Below the pieces are notes generated by a model. That model was not told the DNA's origin and searched no databases. It was given only the letters and a program-made list of their open reading frames with translations. This document shows positions 47,184-55,117 of a stretch of DNA of 64,000 nt, piece after piece; within the stretch, counting starts at the first letter, position 1; each line of letters starts with the position of its first letter. Both the position numbers and the translations under genes were made by a program. Location of the stretch: contig NZ_JBEJGY010000004.1 of NCBI RefSeq assembly GCF_040253615.1, positions 3,782,001 to 3,846,000 on the forward strand. The letters are read 5' to 3'. Origin of the DNA: Streptomyces sp. Edi4 (GTDB lineage: Bacteria; Actinomycetota; Actinomycetes; Streptomycetales; Streptomycetaceae).

Positions 47184-47357
47184 CTAGCCGCGGCCGACCG
47201 GCACCGGCACGGCATGCCGCAGCCGCGCGCACCGAGGACACCGGATCAGCCGGCCCGGCCCGATCCGCTCGGCGCCGAGCTGCTGCATCGGAAACGAATC
47301 GGTGGTGAAGACATGCCCTTCGGCGCAACGGACGACGGTGCGCTCCAACGAGTCCAT
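47184..47357 (-). CDS. Small zinc-ribbon-like protein
   Basis: 57 residues from the ATG at 47357 (MDSLERTVVRCAEGHVFTTD). It holds a CAEGH...CPRC arrangement: C-x2-GH at residues 11-15 and C-x2-C in RLIRCPRCARLRHA, which could bind one zinc ion. Streptomyces genomes carry similar small proteins of unknown role. A longer reading from 47420 is possible but adds no recognisable sequence. Confidence 0.68.
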   Translation of the reverse strand: MDSLERTVVRCAEGHVFTTDSFPMQQLGAERIGPGRLIRCPRCARLRHAVPVPVGRG

Positions 47358-47572
47358 CAAGTCGCTCAAGTCCCTTCCCCAACAAGCCCAGCAGACGCCG
47401 ACGGGCGCGCCAGGGCTCAACGAACCACGGACGGAGAAACCACCACATTAGGGGATGAACAAGACGGGACCTCACGCGGCACTCCGCCCCCGCGCACCCC
47501 CTCCACGGTACGCCCCAACTCCCGCCCCCGGCACGGGTATCCCTCCCCGCCAAAGCCCCCCGACAGCACGAA

Positions 47573-47598
47573 GGCCCTCGGTGAACCCACCGAGGGCC
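47573..47598. terminator. Hairpin upstream of tRNA-Gly
   Basis: Perfect 11-base arms GGCCCTCGGTG and CACCGAGGGCC with a four-base loop, 50 bases before the tRNA. It probably insulates the tRNA from upstream transcription. Confidence 0.6.
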
Positions 47599-47648
47599 GA
47601 GCATGAGGTAGAGTGAGCGACGACCGCTCCCGCATCGGGAACGATCTT

Positions 47649-47722
47649 GCGAGTGTAGTTTAATGGTAGAACATAAGCTTCCCAAGCTTAGAGCGCGGGT
47701 TCGATTCCCGTCACTCGCTCCA
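47649..47722 (+). tRNA. tRNA-Gly (anticodon CCC)
   Basis: 74 bases with an encoded CCA. The acceptor stem is GCGAGTG/CACTCGC, the D-loop is AGTTTAATGGTAGA, and the anticodon stem TAAGC/GCTTA encloses TTCCCAA (anticodon CCC). The T-arm is GCGGGTTCGATTCCCGT. It reads GGG glycine codons. Its 3' end borders an accessory island. Confidence 0.97.
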
Positions 47723-47728
47723 TCCTTT

Positions 47729-47753
47729 ACCCCCAGGTCAGCGACCTGGGGGT
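47729..47753 (+). terminator. Intrinsic terminator of tRNA-Gly
   Basis: Perfect 11-base stem ACCCCCAGGTC/GACCTGGGGGT with loop AGC, followed by TGTTTGTTG. It begins seven bases after the tRNA. Confidence 0.95.
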
Positions 47754-47780
47754 TGTTTGTTGTCTAGACCAATTTGGCGC

Positions 47781-47801
47781 CGCGTGCCATTCGCGTGCCA
47801 T
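47781..47801. repeat. CGCGTGCCAT direct repeats beside the tRNA
   Basis: Two exact copies, 47781-47790 and 47792-47801, 60-80 bases past the tRNA 3' end. Spacing of 11 bases suits arm-type sites of a tyrosine integrase, but no integrase gene is in the window. Confidence 0.5.
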
Positions 47802-47861
47802 AAGGGACCGATTACCGCGCCGATTGCGCGACGCAAGCCCTCCCCGACTCCACACCGCCGA

Positions 47862-48419
47862 TCAGTCGCGGTCAGCGATCACCGGGGTGAGCAGTTCCAG
47901 CGCCTCCTCCCAGCGGTAACGGTCGGCACCGCCACCGGCCTTCGGCTTGTGGGGCTCGTACGAGCCGATGAGGACGCCCATTTCGCGCAGCCGGTCCAGG
48001 CTCTGGCTGTACGCGGGGTGGGCGGCCTGCGCCGAGTTCAGGTACGGCAGCACTACCGTCGGGATGCCGAAGCCGTGCGCCTCGCAGAGGATGCCCAGGG
48101 CGAGGGTGTCGGAGATCCCTGCCGCCCATTTGTTGATCGTGTTGAAGGTGGCCGGAGCGACCGCGATGGCGTCTGCGGGCGGCAGCGGACGCGGGTCGCC
48201 CGGTGAGCGCCACGCCGAGCGGATCGGGTAGCCGGTCTGGGCCGCGACCGCCTCGGCGTCTATGAAGCCGAGGCCCTGCGGAGTGGCCACCACACCCACG
48301 TCCCAGTTGGCCTCCTGAGCCGCGGTGATCAGCTTCCCGACATCGCCGGCGATCCCGGAGGCGCACACGACGACGTAGAGAAAGGGCTTCTTGGTCTGCT
48401 GGTCGGGCTGTTCGCTCAC
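47862..48419 (-). CDS. HFCD-type flavoprotein (copy 1)
   Basis: 185 residues from the GTG at 48419. It has the flavin-containing cysteine-decarboxylase fold: FLYVVVCASGIAGDVGKLIT at the start, AIAVAPATFNTINKWAAGIS (the PASANT-like motif) and IPTVVLPYLNSAQ, near the substrate-clamp position. The His usually found before the PASANT motif in CoaC/EpiD is not seen, so decarboxylation is doubtful. It overlaps the normal-frame stop of the XRE gene by GTGA. A frameshift in that gene now makes one continuous 607-residue frame across both. Confidence 0.85.
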   Translation of the reverse strand: MSEQPDQQTKKPFLYVVVCASGIAGDVGKLITAAQEANWDVGVVATPQGLGFIDAEAVAAQTGYPIRSAWRSPGDPRPLPPADAIAVAPATFNTINKWAAGISDTLALGILCEAHGFGIPTVVLPYLNSAQAAHPAYSQSLDRLREMGVLIGSYEPHKPKAGGGADRYRWEEALELLTPVIADRD

Positions 48420-49676
48420 GCGGGGACTCCCAGTTGACGGCTGAAGTGGTGCAGTTCCGGCAGGGTACGGCGGCGGTCGCGGGCGGCCATGGGCGACCAA
48501 TTCGCGGACGGCCGGGCGGCGGACGTCCTGGGCCGCGCAGCTCTCGGCGATGCGGAGGGCCTGGTAGCCGTCGGCGAGGCGGCCTTGCTGGTTGTAAGCG
48601 CGGGCGGCCTCCACCCAGAGGGCTGCCCGCCGCTCGGGGGCGGGGATGTGGCGCCGCATGAGGGGGCCGGCCGTTTCCAGGGCCACGCGCGCGTCACCGA
48701 AAGCGTTGGCCGCGCTGACGGCGTGCAGGGCGACGTTGGTGGGGCTGAAGTTGGCCCATGCGTCGGGGCGGTCCAGGGCCACGTAGCGGGCGACGTCCGT
48801 CGCCTCGGTCAGGAAGTCCTTGGCCGCAGAGCGGTCCCCGCCACTGCTGGCCGCGGTGACGCCGCGCAGGAGCAGGAGGCCCAGGGCCGCGAGGTAGCGC
48901 GGGGAGCGCTGGTCGTAGGCGCCGGTGAGCTGGTCGGCGGTGTGGCGGACCAGGGTGACGGCCTGTGTGGTGTGCTTCTCGCGGGCCAGCAGGTGGGCGT
49001 GGACGCGGACGCTGGAGGCGAGGATGACCGGGTCGCCGCAGCGTTCGGCCTCGGCCATGGCGCGGCCGACTGCGAGCCAGGCATTGCCGTGGTCGCTGAG
49101 CTTGAGGAGCAGGCTGGCGGAGGTCTGGTACGCGGTGGCCAGCAGCCCCGTCGCGTCAGCCGAGCCGGCCGCCGCGTGGCGGAGATCGGTGATCAGCGGC
49201 GGCAGGGTCCGCTCCAGCTCGGCGTAGTCGCAGGTGCAGAAGAGGCGGCGGACCGTGGAAACCCGGCTGCCCAGCTCCGTAAGGTCCTGCGCTCCCTCGC
49301 CCGCAGGCGGAATGGGACCGGGCAGGAGGGAGTGGATGAGGTCGCGGTGGCCGGCGGTCGGCGGGGCGGGCGTCGCGATCGCGGCGAGGCTCGCGGCGAG
49401 GAAGGTACGGCGGTGCATGTCTTCTGTCTCGGGGTCGCAGGTGTTGCCGTCAGGGATGGCGGCGAGGCCGACGGTGGGCAGCGGAATGCCCAGTTCCAGC
49501 GCGATGGCACGTAACACCTGGGAGTCTTCGGTGCCCTTGCCCTGTTCGAGGCGACTCACCTTGGACTGGTGGTAGCCCAGGGTTGCGGCGACGTTCGCCT
49601 GGGAGCGTTTCGCGAGCACGCGGGCTCGGCGGATCACTTCGCCGAGCCGTCTCGCTTCGTCGTGCGCATCGGCCAT
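48416..49676 (-). CDS. XRE/TPR regulator with a 3'-end frameshift
   Basis: About 420 codons. The N-terminal helix-turn-helix is KRSQANVAATLGYHQSKVSR; DMHRRTFLAASLAAIA and TPR-like helices fill the rest. The frame is intact to VRELVA; then a GGG run at 48491-48493 shifts it. Removing one G restores MAARDRRRTLPELHHFSRQL and the expected stop at 48416. As written, the frame instead reads into the flavoprotein. The cause may be a real mutation or a one-base sequence error. ATG 49676 is chosen over GTG 49685 for its spacing to AAGGAG. Confidence 0.8.
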
Positions 49677-49852
49677 CTGCGCCACGGCTCCTTCCGCCGT
49701 CGCCGATCCTGCCTGCCCAACCGAGCGTAGATGAACCGCACTTGGAGTTCATGCGCCTCCTGCATAAGCGATGCAGCACCGGCACCTGAGCTGGCCCGTC
49801 CCCTGCCCGAGCCGGTTCCTTGGTGGGGCCGCACTCGCTTGGGAGGCAGCCC

Positions 49853-50290
49853 GTGGAATCGCAGCACCTCAGTTTCTCTGTACCCGGCACAGCGGTCGCC
49901 GTCGCGCACGCACGGCACCGGGTCGTCGCTGGGATATGCGGCTGGGGACTTCCGGTCGGCAGCAGCGTCGTGGAGACCGTGGCGCTGGTGACCAGCGAGT
50001 TGCTGACCAACGCCGTGCAGCACGCAGGAGACGGCCCCATTTCGGTGGCCGCCCGGCTGAAGGGCGACACCGTACGCGTCGAAGTCAGCGATTCCAGCCC
50101 CGCCCTCCCCACGCTCAGCCTCCCGACTGGGGACGACGAGCACGGCCGGGGGCTGTTCATCGTGGCCGCGCTCGCGGTCCGGCACGACGTCGAGACGACC
50201 GAGTCGGGCAAGCGGTGCTGGGCCGAAATCCCCGTACAGCACGAGCCAACTCCCCATTCGTCGCTGCACGTTCCGCTTCCGAGGAGATGA
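49853..50290 (+). CDS. Anti-sigma-type ATP-binding protein (GHKL)
   Basis: 145 residues from the GTG at 49853, with GGGAGG six bases upstream. It is a single HATPase_c domain: VALVTSELLTNAVQHAGDGP (N-box), RVEVSDSSPALP (G1), GRGLFIVAALAVRHDVE (G2). Such RsbW-like proteins in Streptomyces regulate sigma factors or other partners by kinase or binding action. It overlaps the MurA-like gene as ATGA, an unusual pairing. Confidence 0.9.
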   Translation: MESQHLSFSVPGTAVAVAHARHRVVAGICGWGLPVGSSVVETVALVTSELLTNAVQHAGDGPISVAARLKGDTVRVEVSDSSPALPTLSLPTGDDEHGRGLFIVAALAVRHDVETTESGKRCWAEIPVQHEPTPHSSLHVPLPRR

Positions 50291-51405
50291 CTGTGACAAC
50301 GACCCAGCTTGCGGCTGTGACGTCGGAGGTGATCGCGATCCGTCCCGGACCGCCGCTCGCCGGGACAGTGACCGTCGACGGCTCCAAGAATGCCGCGCTC
50401 CCCCTGCTCGCGGCGGCTGCCGCCCTGCGTCGGCCCGTCCAGCTGGCCAACGTCCCGGCCAACGCGGACGTGCAGGCCATGCTCACGCTGCTCCAGTACG
50501 CCGGACACCGCATCGCCCGCCCGGTCGGCGAGCCGAACACAGTCCTGGTCCTCCCCAGCGACGGCGCTCGCATCGCCCCGGAGCTTTTCGAAGCCGCCGC
50601 CCGCATCCGCGCCTCGTACTACCTGGTGCCGGCTCTCCTCGCCGCGCACGGCCGGGCCTCGCTGCCCTGGCCAGGTGGCTGCCGGATCGGGGAGCGCGGC
50701 ATGGAACAGCACTTCCGGGTCTACGAGACCTTCGGCGACCGCTTCGCAGTCGACGACCACGGATACGACGTCGAGGCTGGGCGCTGGCACACCGGCTCAG
50801 TGTCGGTCGTGCTGCCCTTCCGCTCGCGCGGCGCCAGCATCGCGGCGATTCTCCGGGCGGTGATCGCCGAGCGCCCTCTCCGGCTGGGGCAGCCGAACCT
50901 GTCCCCCGAAGTCATCAGCGTTCTTGAGGCGCTTCGGACGGCCGGTTGGTCGGCCCAGGCCACCGAGCACCTCATCGCCCTCGTCCCGCCCGTGGCTGGC
51001 CCGCAAGAACCCGGGGTCTGGATGGTCCCCGGCGACAAGATCGAGGCCGGCACCCTGGCGTGTGCGCTCGCCACCACGCGCGGCGATGGCCGCATCGAGG
51101 GCGTACGCAGCGAAGATGTCGCACCGATGGTCGCAGCTCTGCGCTTGCTCGGCGTGCCCGTCGCGGCCCACGAGAATGCCCTCGTCGTCCACGCCGCCGA
51201 CATGCGCCCCACCCATCACCCTTTACGTGCCATCGCCTCGCTCTCGCCCGGCGGCCTGGACGCGGACTTCGAGCCCCCGCTGATGGCGCTGACGTTGGGC
51301 CTGCCCGGCACACACCTCTTCGCCGACACCGTCAACCCCGGACGCGCCCGCATCCGCATCGAACACCAGCGCCGCCGTGGCCGACCCCGGACGCAAGCAG
51401 TGTGA
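50287..51405 (+). CDS. MurA-like enolpyruvyl transferase paralogue
   Basis: 372 residues from the ATG in the overlap with the ATPase gene, shorter than housekeeping MurA (about 420). The UDP-GlcNAc-site Lys-Asn is present (VDGSKNAALPLLAAAA, K34-N35), and the loop PWPGGCRIGERGMEQH holds Cys132, the fosfomycin-target position. The end (PLMALTLGLPGTHLFADTVN) is normal and then stops early. The MurA-type core suggests PEP transfer to a UDP-sugar or related acceptor. The accessory location argues for a specialised or resistance role (inference). Confidence 0.88.
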   Translation: MTVTTTQLAAVTSEVIAIRPGPPLAGTVTVDGSKNAALPLLAAAAALRRPVQLANVPANADVQAMLTLLQYAGHRIARPVGEPNTVLVLPSDGARIAPELFEAAARIRASYYLVPALLAAHGRASLPWPGGCRIGERGMEQHFRVYETFGDRFAVDDHGYDVEAGRWHTGSVSVVLPFRSRGASIAAILRAVIAERPLRLGQPNLSPEVISVLEALRTAGWSAQATEHLIALVPPVAGPQEPGVWMVPGDKIEAGTLACALATTRGDGRIEGVRSEDVAPMVAALRLLGVPVAAHENALVVHAADMRPTHHPLRAIASLSPGGLDADFEPPLMALTLGLPGTHLFADTVNPGRARIRIEHQRRRGRPRTQAV

Positions 51406-51485
51406 GCAGTCCACACCTACTGGCCGCCATTCCCCGCGTTGACGCATCGTGTCGGTAGTGACCAACATGCTGAACGGAGAGCGAA

Positions 51486-51998
51486 ATGGCCGATGAGGCT
51501 TTCTTCCGGGTCGGGCTTCGCGTCCCAGACGTCACCGAAGCGGCCAGGTTCTACCAGGGGCTCGGATTCGAGCCGATCGGAGCGATACCGGGACCGGACG
51601 GCTCGACGGTCATGGCGATCCTGCGCCGCGGTGAGTTCCAGTTACTCGTCGACGCGCTGGTAGGCATGCCATTTCCCGACAACGACCGCGAACGCATGAC
51701 GAAGACCGGGCCACGGGGTCTCGGCGTGGTTATCGGCATCGAGGTGGACGACGCCAACGCGACCGCCGTCTACTGCCGTCTGGCCGGGTGCACCGGCACC
51801 ACCGGTCCCCTCGACGCGCCGTGGGGCGAGCGGTACTTCGAGTGCCTTGATCCCTACGGGTACGCATGGAAGGTCTTCGAACTGCTCCCCGACCCGCCGG
51901 CAGACGGCTTGAGCGCCGCCCGCGACAGCTGGTTCGCCGATCCACACTCGGCACCAACCCCGACCCCCATGCGGAACCGGTCACCACTCACCCGGTGA
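51486..51998 (+). CDS. VOC-family (glyoxalase/bleomycin-resistance) protein
   Basis: 170 residues from the ATG at 51486, preceded by GGAGAGCG. The paired beta-alpha-beta-beta-beta units are seen in FFRVGLRVPDVTEAARFYQG, FQLLVDALVGMP, VVIGIEVDDANATAVYCRLA and ERYFECLDPYGYAWKVFEL. It may be a dioxygenase-like enzyme or an antibiotic-binding protein; the ligand is unknown. Its 3' end is overlapped on the opposite strand by the run-on of flavoprotein copy 2. Confidence 0.88.
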   Translation: MADEAFFRVGLRVPDVTEAARFYQGLGFEPIGAIPGPDGSTVMAILRRGEFQLLVDALVGMPFPDNDRERMTKTGPRGLGVVIGIEVDDANATAVYCRLAGCTGTTGPLDAPWGERYFECLDPYGYAWKVFELLPDPPADGLSAARDSWFADPHSAPTPTPMRNRSPLTR

Positions 51999-52567
51999 AC
52001 CTGGCCGGCCGGCGCACCAACAAGGTCCAGGGCCTCGTCCCAGCGGAAACGGTCGCCGCCGCCGCCCGCCTTCGGTTTGTGCGGCTCGTACGAGCCGATG
52101 AGGACGCCCATCTCGCGCAGCCGGTCCAGGCTCCGGCTGTACGCCGGGTGGGCGGCCTGGGCCGCGTTCAGGTACGGGAGGACAACCGTGGGGATGCCGA
52201 AGCCGTGCGCCTCGCACAGGATGCCCAGGGCCAAGGTATCGGAGATCCCCGCCGCCCACTTGTTGATCGTGTTGAAGGTCGCCGGAGCCACCACGATGGC
52301 GTCCGCGGGCGGCAGAGGACGCGGATCGCCAGGCGAGCGCCACGCCGAACGGATCGGGTATCCCGTCTGAGCTCCGATTGCCTCGGCCTCGATGAATCCG
52401 AGGGCCTGCGGGGTGGCGATGACACCCACATCCCAGGTCTCTTCCTGGGCAGCGGTGATCAGTTTCCCGACGTCACCGGCGATCGCGGCCGCGCACACGA
52501 CGACGTACAGGAAGGGCTTCTTGCTCTGCTGGTCGGGCTGATCCGGTTGATCGAGCTGATCGCTCAT
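51854..52567 (-). pseudogene. HFCD-type flavoprotein copy 2, 3'-truncated
   Basis: The start (ATG 52567) and first 180 residues closely match copy 1 (FLYVVVCAAAIAGDVGKLIT, APATFNTINKWAAGISDT). Similarity ends near 52028, after RWDEALDL; copy 1 continues to its own stop there. Copy 2 instead runs antisense through the VOC gene for about 55 unrelated residues to a chance stop at 51854. I read it as a copy cut by rearrangement. The core fold is complete, so a folded product is still possible. Confidence 0.75.
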
Positions 52568-52690
52568 GCGCAGGCTCCCAGTCGACGGCTGAAGTGGTGC
52601 GGCTCCGGCAGAGTACGGACGGGGTCTCCTCTGCTCGAACGCAGGTGAGAGCTTGGCGCCGGTGAGTTGGTCGGCGGTCCGTTCGGTGGC
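52564..52690 (-). pseudogene. Remnant of a second XRE/TPR regulator
   Basis: Two pieces of the upstream regulator survive in different frames: RTLPEPHHFSRRLGACA with a stop overlapping flavoprotein copy 2 (ATGA kept), and TADQLTGA from the middle of the protein. The rest, including the helix-turn-helix, is deleted. The layout copies that of the intact pair at 47862-49676. Confidence 0.75.
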
Positions 52691-52806
52691 GGGCATCGGA
52701 TCTGTCGATGTGGGGGTTCGGGAGCTTGCATCGGCGGGGTGTTGTGGCGGAGGGCGCGGCCGCAGAGGCTGGTCCGTGCAGACCTAGCAATCCGTGGAGG
52801 TGGGTC

Positions 52807-52998
52807 GTGGTCCAGGACGACCAAGAGAGCCGTTTCACCGTTGTGATCAACGATGAGGAGCAGTACTCGATCTGGCCGGAGGGGCGCGACGTACCGGCGG
52901 GGTGGCGGGGTGTGGGCGTCAGCGGGTCCCGCGAGGAGTGCCTGGCGCATGTGGAGGACGTCTGGACCGACCAGCGGCCCCTGAGTGTGCGCCGTTGA
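52807..52998 (+). CDS. MbtH-family NRPS partner protein
   Basis: 63 residues from the GTG at 52807, with GTGGAGG upstream. All hallmark positions are present: INDEEQYSIWPEGRDVPAGW, GSREECLAHVEDVWTDQRPL, SVRR. MbtH proteins bind NRPS adenylation domains and are often needed for solubility and activity. The NRPS A-PCP gene lies 7.8 kb downstream, so it probably serves that enzyme. It is separated from the cluster by a repeat block. Confidence 0.95.
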   Translation: MVQDDQESRFTVVINDEEQYSIWPEGRDVPAGWRGVGVSGSREECLAHVEDVWTDQRPLSVRR

Positions 52999-53037
52999 GT
53001 GTCCGCTCGTGAGTGTCCGCTGGTGAGTGTCCGTCGG
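52996..53037. repeat. 14-bp tandem repeat at the mbtH stop
   Basis: Three copies of TGAGTGTCCG followed by CTCG, CTGG or TCGG. The first copy supplies the mbtH stop codon. Confidence 0.85.
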
Positions 53038-53039
53038 GC

Positions 53040-53640
53040 CGGTTAAGGGCCTTTCAGCCCGAACGGGGTCGGGGGCGGAGCCCCCGGGGCCCCGGTTGCC
53101 GGGCAGGCTGCGGTTGCCGATCCGGCCCGGGTTACCGAGCCGGATCGAGCGCGGTGGCCGAGCCGGATCGAGTGCGGTGGCCGAGCCAGCCTCGGCCGCC
53201 GCGCTGACCCCGGGTGCTGAGTCGGCCCCGGCCAACGAGCCCGCCCCGGGTGCCGGTCCGGCCCGGCTGCCGAGCTGGTCGGTTGTGGTGGCGAGCCCGC
53301 CCCGGCTGCCGAGCCGGCGACTGCGGTGGCCGAGCCCGCCCCGGTTGCCTGGTCGGCCTCGGCCAACGAGCCCGCCCCGGGATGCCGAGTCGGCCCGGTT
53401 GCCGAACCAACCCCGGCGCACGCCGTCGGCGGACCGGGGCGCCAACGGTTCAGGTCGTGGTGCGCCTTCCGACGCCGGCGCCAGCGCTTCGGGCCACGCC
53501 CGGTCACGCGCCTACGTGTCCCGCGCGCCCGCGTAACCCGCCCGCCCCGCGTAACCCGCGCACCCGCACCGCTCGCGTGACCCGCCGCCCGCGGCGCAAC
53601 CCGCGTGGCCCGCACGGACTGTTCGCCGCCCCGCCCGCCG
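53040..53640. repeat. Minisatellite-like low-complexity region
   Basis: About 600 bases made of variants of a 20-27-base unit built on GGTGGCCGAGCC, GGTTGCCGAGC and CCCGCCCCGG, ending in GCGTAACCCGC-type repeats near 53530-53600. Open frames on both strands give only Arg/Gly/Pro/Ala repeats, so I do not call a gene. Confidence 0.75.
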
Positions 53641-53646
53641 CCGGCG

Positions 53647-54642
53647 TCACGCGTCGTGAGGGAGCCAGCCGCGTTGGACCGCTCTTACGCCTGCCTCGAA
53701 TCTGCTGCGGGCCCCGAGGCGGTCCATCAGGCCCGTCGCTATGCGGCGGGCCGTGCGGTGTGAGACGCCGAGGCGTTTGGCTATGCCCTCGTCCGTGTGG
53801 CCCTCGGCGAGCAGCCGCAGGGTCGCCGCCTCCTGCCGGTCGAGTTCGTCGGCGTCGCGGCGGGGCTTGACGCTCAGCGGGCTCGCGTTCTCCCAGACCG
53901 TCTCGAAGAGGGTGCACAGCGCGGTCAGCGTGCCCTTGCCCGTGATGACGACGGCGCCCTCGCTGCTGTCCTCGTCGTTGAGGGGGACCACGGCCGTCGT
54001 ACGGTCAAGGAGCGTCATGCGCAGCGGGAGCTCCCCGGCCGTGCGGACCTGGCCGCCCATCGCGGTGAGCCAGTTCGCGTGCGCCACGCTCGCCGCGCAA
54101 CCGCGCACGCTCTCCAGGTAGATCGTGCGCATCACCACCCCGCGCCCCAGCAGCCGCTCGTTCAGCGGCCGCGCGGACGCCATGTTCTCCTCGGTCTGCG
54201 CGCCTCCCGGGGCGAAGGCCATCACCTCCCGGCGCACGTTGTCGGTGAGTACGGCCAGCCGGGCACGGATCTGCGCCACGTCGGCCAGGTGCTCCATGCT
54301 CACCGGGCCGCTCACGGGATGACGGCCGGCGTACTCCGATATCAACTGCGAAGCAGCCGTACGGGCTTCCGCGATGCGCTGGCGCTGAAGGGCGAACTCC
54401 GCCTGCCTGCGGGCCAGCAGGTAGTCGAGCCCCAGCTCGGGGCTGACCGCCCGGGGCGGCTGCGCGGAGCCCGCGGACGGCTGGACGAGGGACAGTTCGG
54501 TCAGCATGTCCAGGGCGGCCCGGACGGCGTCCTCGGCTAGGTCCACGCGGCGCGCGATGGCGGCGACGTCGTCCTGAGGCCGATCCAGCATGGCCCGGTA
54601 CACCGCTTCTGTTGGCGTATCCAGTCCCAGTAGTTCCAGCAT
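53647..54642 (-). CDS. TrmB/LuxR-type one-component regulator (locus 2)
   Basis: 331 residues from the ATG at 54642. An N-terminal TrmB-like winged helix (LGLDTPTEAVYRAMLDRPQD, VAAIARRVDLAEDAVRAALD) is followed by a helix with the ARRQAEFALQRQRIAEART segment. A PLD-like middle domain comes next (VRREVMAFAPGG, LLGRGVVMRTIYLES, LLDRTTAVVPLND). A LuxR-type HTH ends it (EAATLRLLAEGHTDEGIAKR, SHRTARRIATGLMDRLGARS). No receiver or kinase partner is present. It has the same layout as the gene at 33682-34659. It is divergent from a small exported peptide; a palindrome (54740-54755) lies between them. Confidence 0.9.
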   Translation of the reverse strand: MLELLGLDTPTEAVYRAMLDRPQDDVAAIARRVDLAEDAVRAALDMLTELSLVQPSAGSAQPPRAVSPELGLDYLLARRQAEFALQRQRIAEARTAASQLISEYAGRHPVSGPVSMEHLADVAQIRARLAVLTDNVRREVMAFAPGGAQTEENMASARPLNERLLGRGVVMRTIYLESVRGCAASVAHANWLTAMGGQVRTAGELPLRMTLLDRTTAVVPLNDEDSSEGAVVITGKGTLTALCTLFETVWENASPLSVKPRRDADELDRQEAATLRLLAEGHTDEGIAKRLGVSHRTARRIATGLMDRLGARSRFEAGVRAVQRGWLPHDA

Positions 54643-54739
54643 CGCTCAGTCCCCCGATCCGGCGGTGTGTTGCTCCAACGTCCTTCTCCAGGCGCGGGGG
54701 CGGCCCACCGTCGGGCCGTTCGGTGACACGGTGGCCACT

Positions 54740-54755
54740 TTGGGTCATGACCCAA
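54740..54755. promoter_or_regulatory. Perfect 16-bp palindrome, candidate operator
   Basis: TTGGGTCATGACCCAA, self-complementary with no spacer, in the 245-base region between the locus-2 regulator and the divergent peptide gene. Nothing else in the region has this symmetry. Confidence 0.75.
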
Positions 54756-54887
54756 TGCGGCCCGCCGTTTTCCTTCCCCCAAGGATCACCAGCGGTGATG
54801 CTACTTCCGAGGCGGACGACTCCGCCAGGAACAAGTTTTCAGCCGTGACTCCTCGCCATGGTTTTACGTCCCGAAAGGACGCCGGAC

Positions 54888-55064
54888 ATGTTCAGTGCCC
54901 GTATCGCCAAGGCCGTCGCACTCACCGCCGCGGCGCTGCTCGCCCCCGCCGTGGCCGCCGGCGCCGCCCCCGGGCCGGCCGCCGTCGCGGTCGCCTCGGC
55001 CGCGCCCGCCGGGCAGGGCATCGCGCCCGGCCAGGTGTCCCAGCAGGACATGGGCTGGCAGTGA
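54888..55064 (+). CDS. Small exported peptide ending DMGWQ
   Basis: 58 residues from the ATG at 54888, with AAAGGA nine bases upstream. It has a basic start (MFSARIAKAV) and an Ala-rich hydrophobic signal (ALTAAALLAPAVAAGAA). A short mature tail ends GIAPGQVSQQDMGWQ. No Cys, and the only Trp is the penultimate residue. It is divergent from the TrmB/LuxR-type regulator and 53 bases before the LysR gene. Size and position fit a signal-peptide-processed pheromone or peptide precursor; this is inference. Confidence 0.68.
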   Translation: MFSARIAKAVALTAAALLAPAVAAGAAPGPAAVAVASAAPAGQGIAPGQVSQQDMGWQ

Positions 55065-55117
55065 CACTTGATGGCCGTCGTACCCCGCGCCGGCCGCCCG
55101 GACCGTCGGGAGCCGGT

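Noticed and set aside
47178..47606. Plus-strand frame of 142 codons before the tRNA
   Set aside because: Low-complexity Pro/Arg/Thr product with no ribosome site, opposite the small zinc-ribbon gene and running into a hairpin.
47862..48419. EpiD-type decarboxylase of an AviCys peptide cluster
   Set aside because: No precursor, dehydratase or cyclase genes are present, and the catalytic His position appears lost.
53132..53410. Possible repeat protein rich in GRARW/QPGR on the minus strand
   Set aside because: All frames of this minisatellite-like DNA are open and give similar Arg/Gly/Pro repeats; no start signal or conserved motif supports one of them.
53040..53640. CRISPR array
   Set aside because: Units are adjacent and degenerate, with no constant repeat separated by unique spacers, and no cas genes are near.
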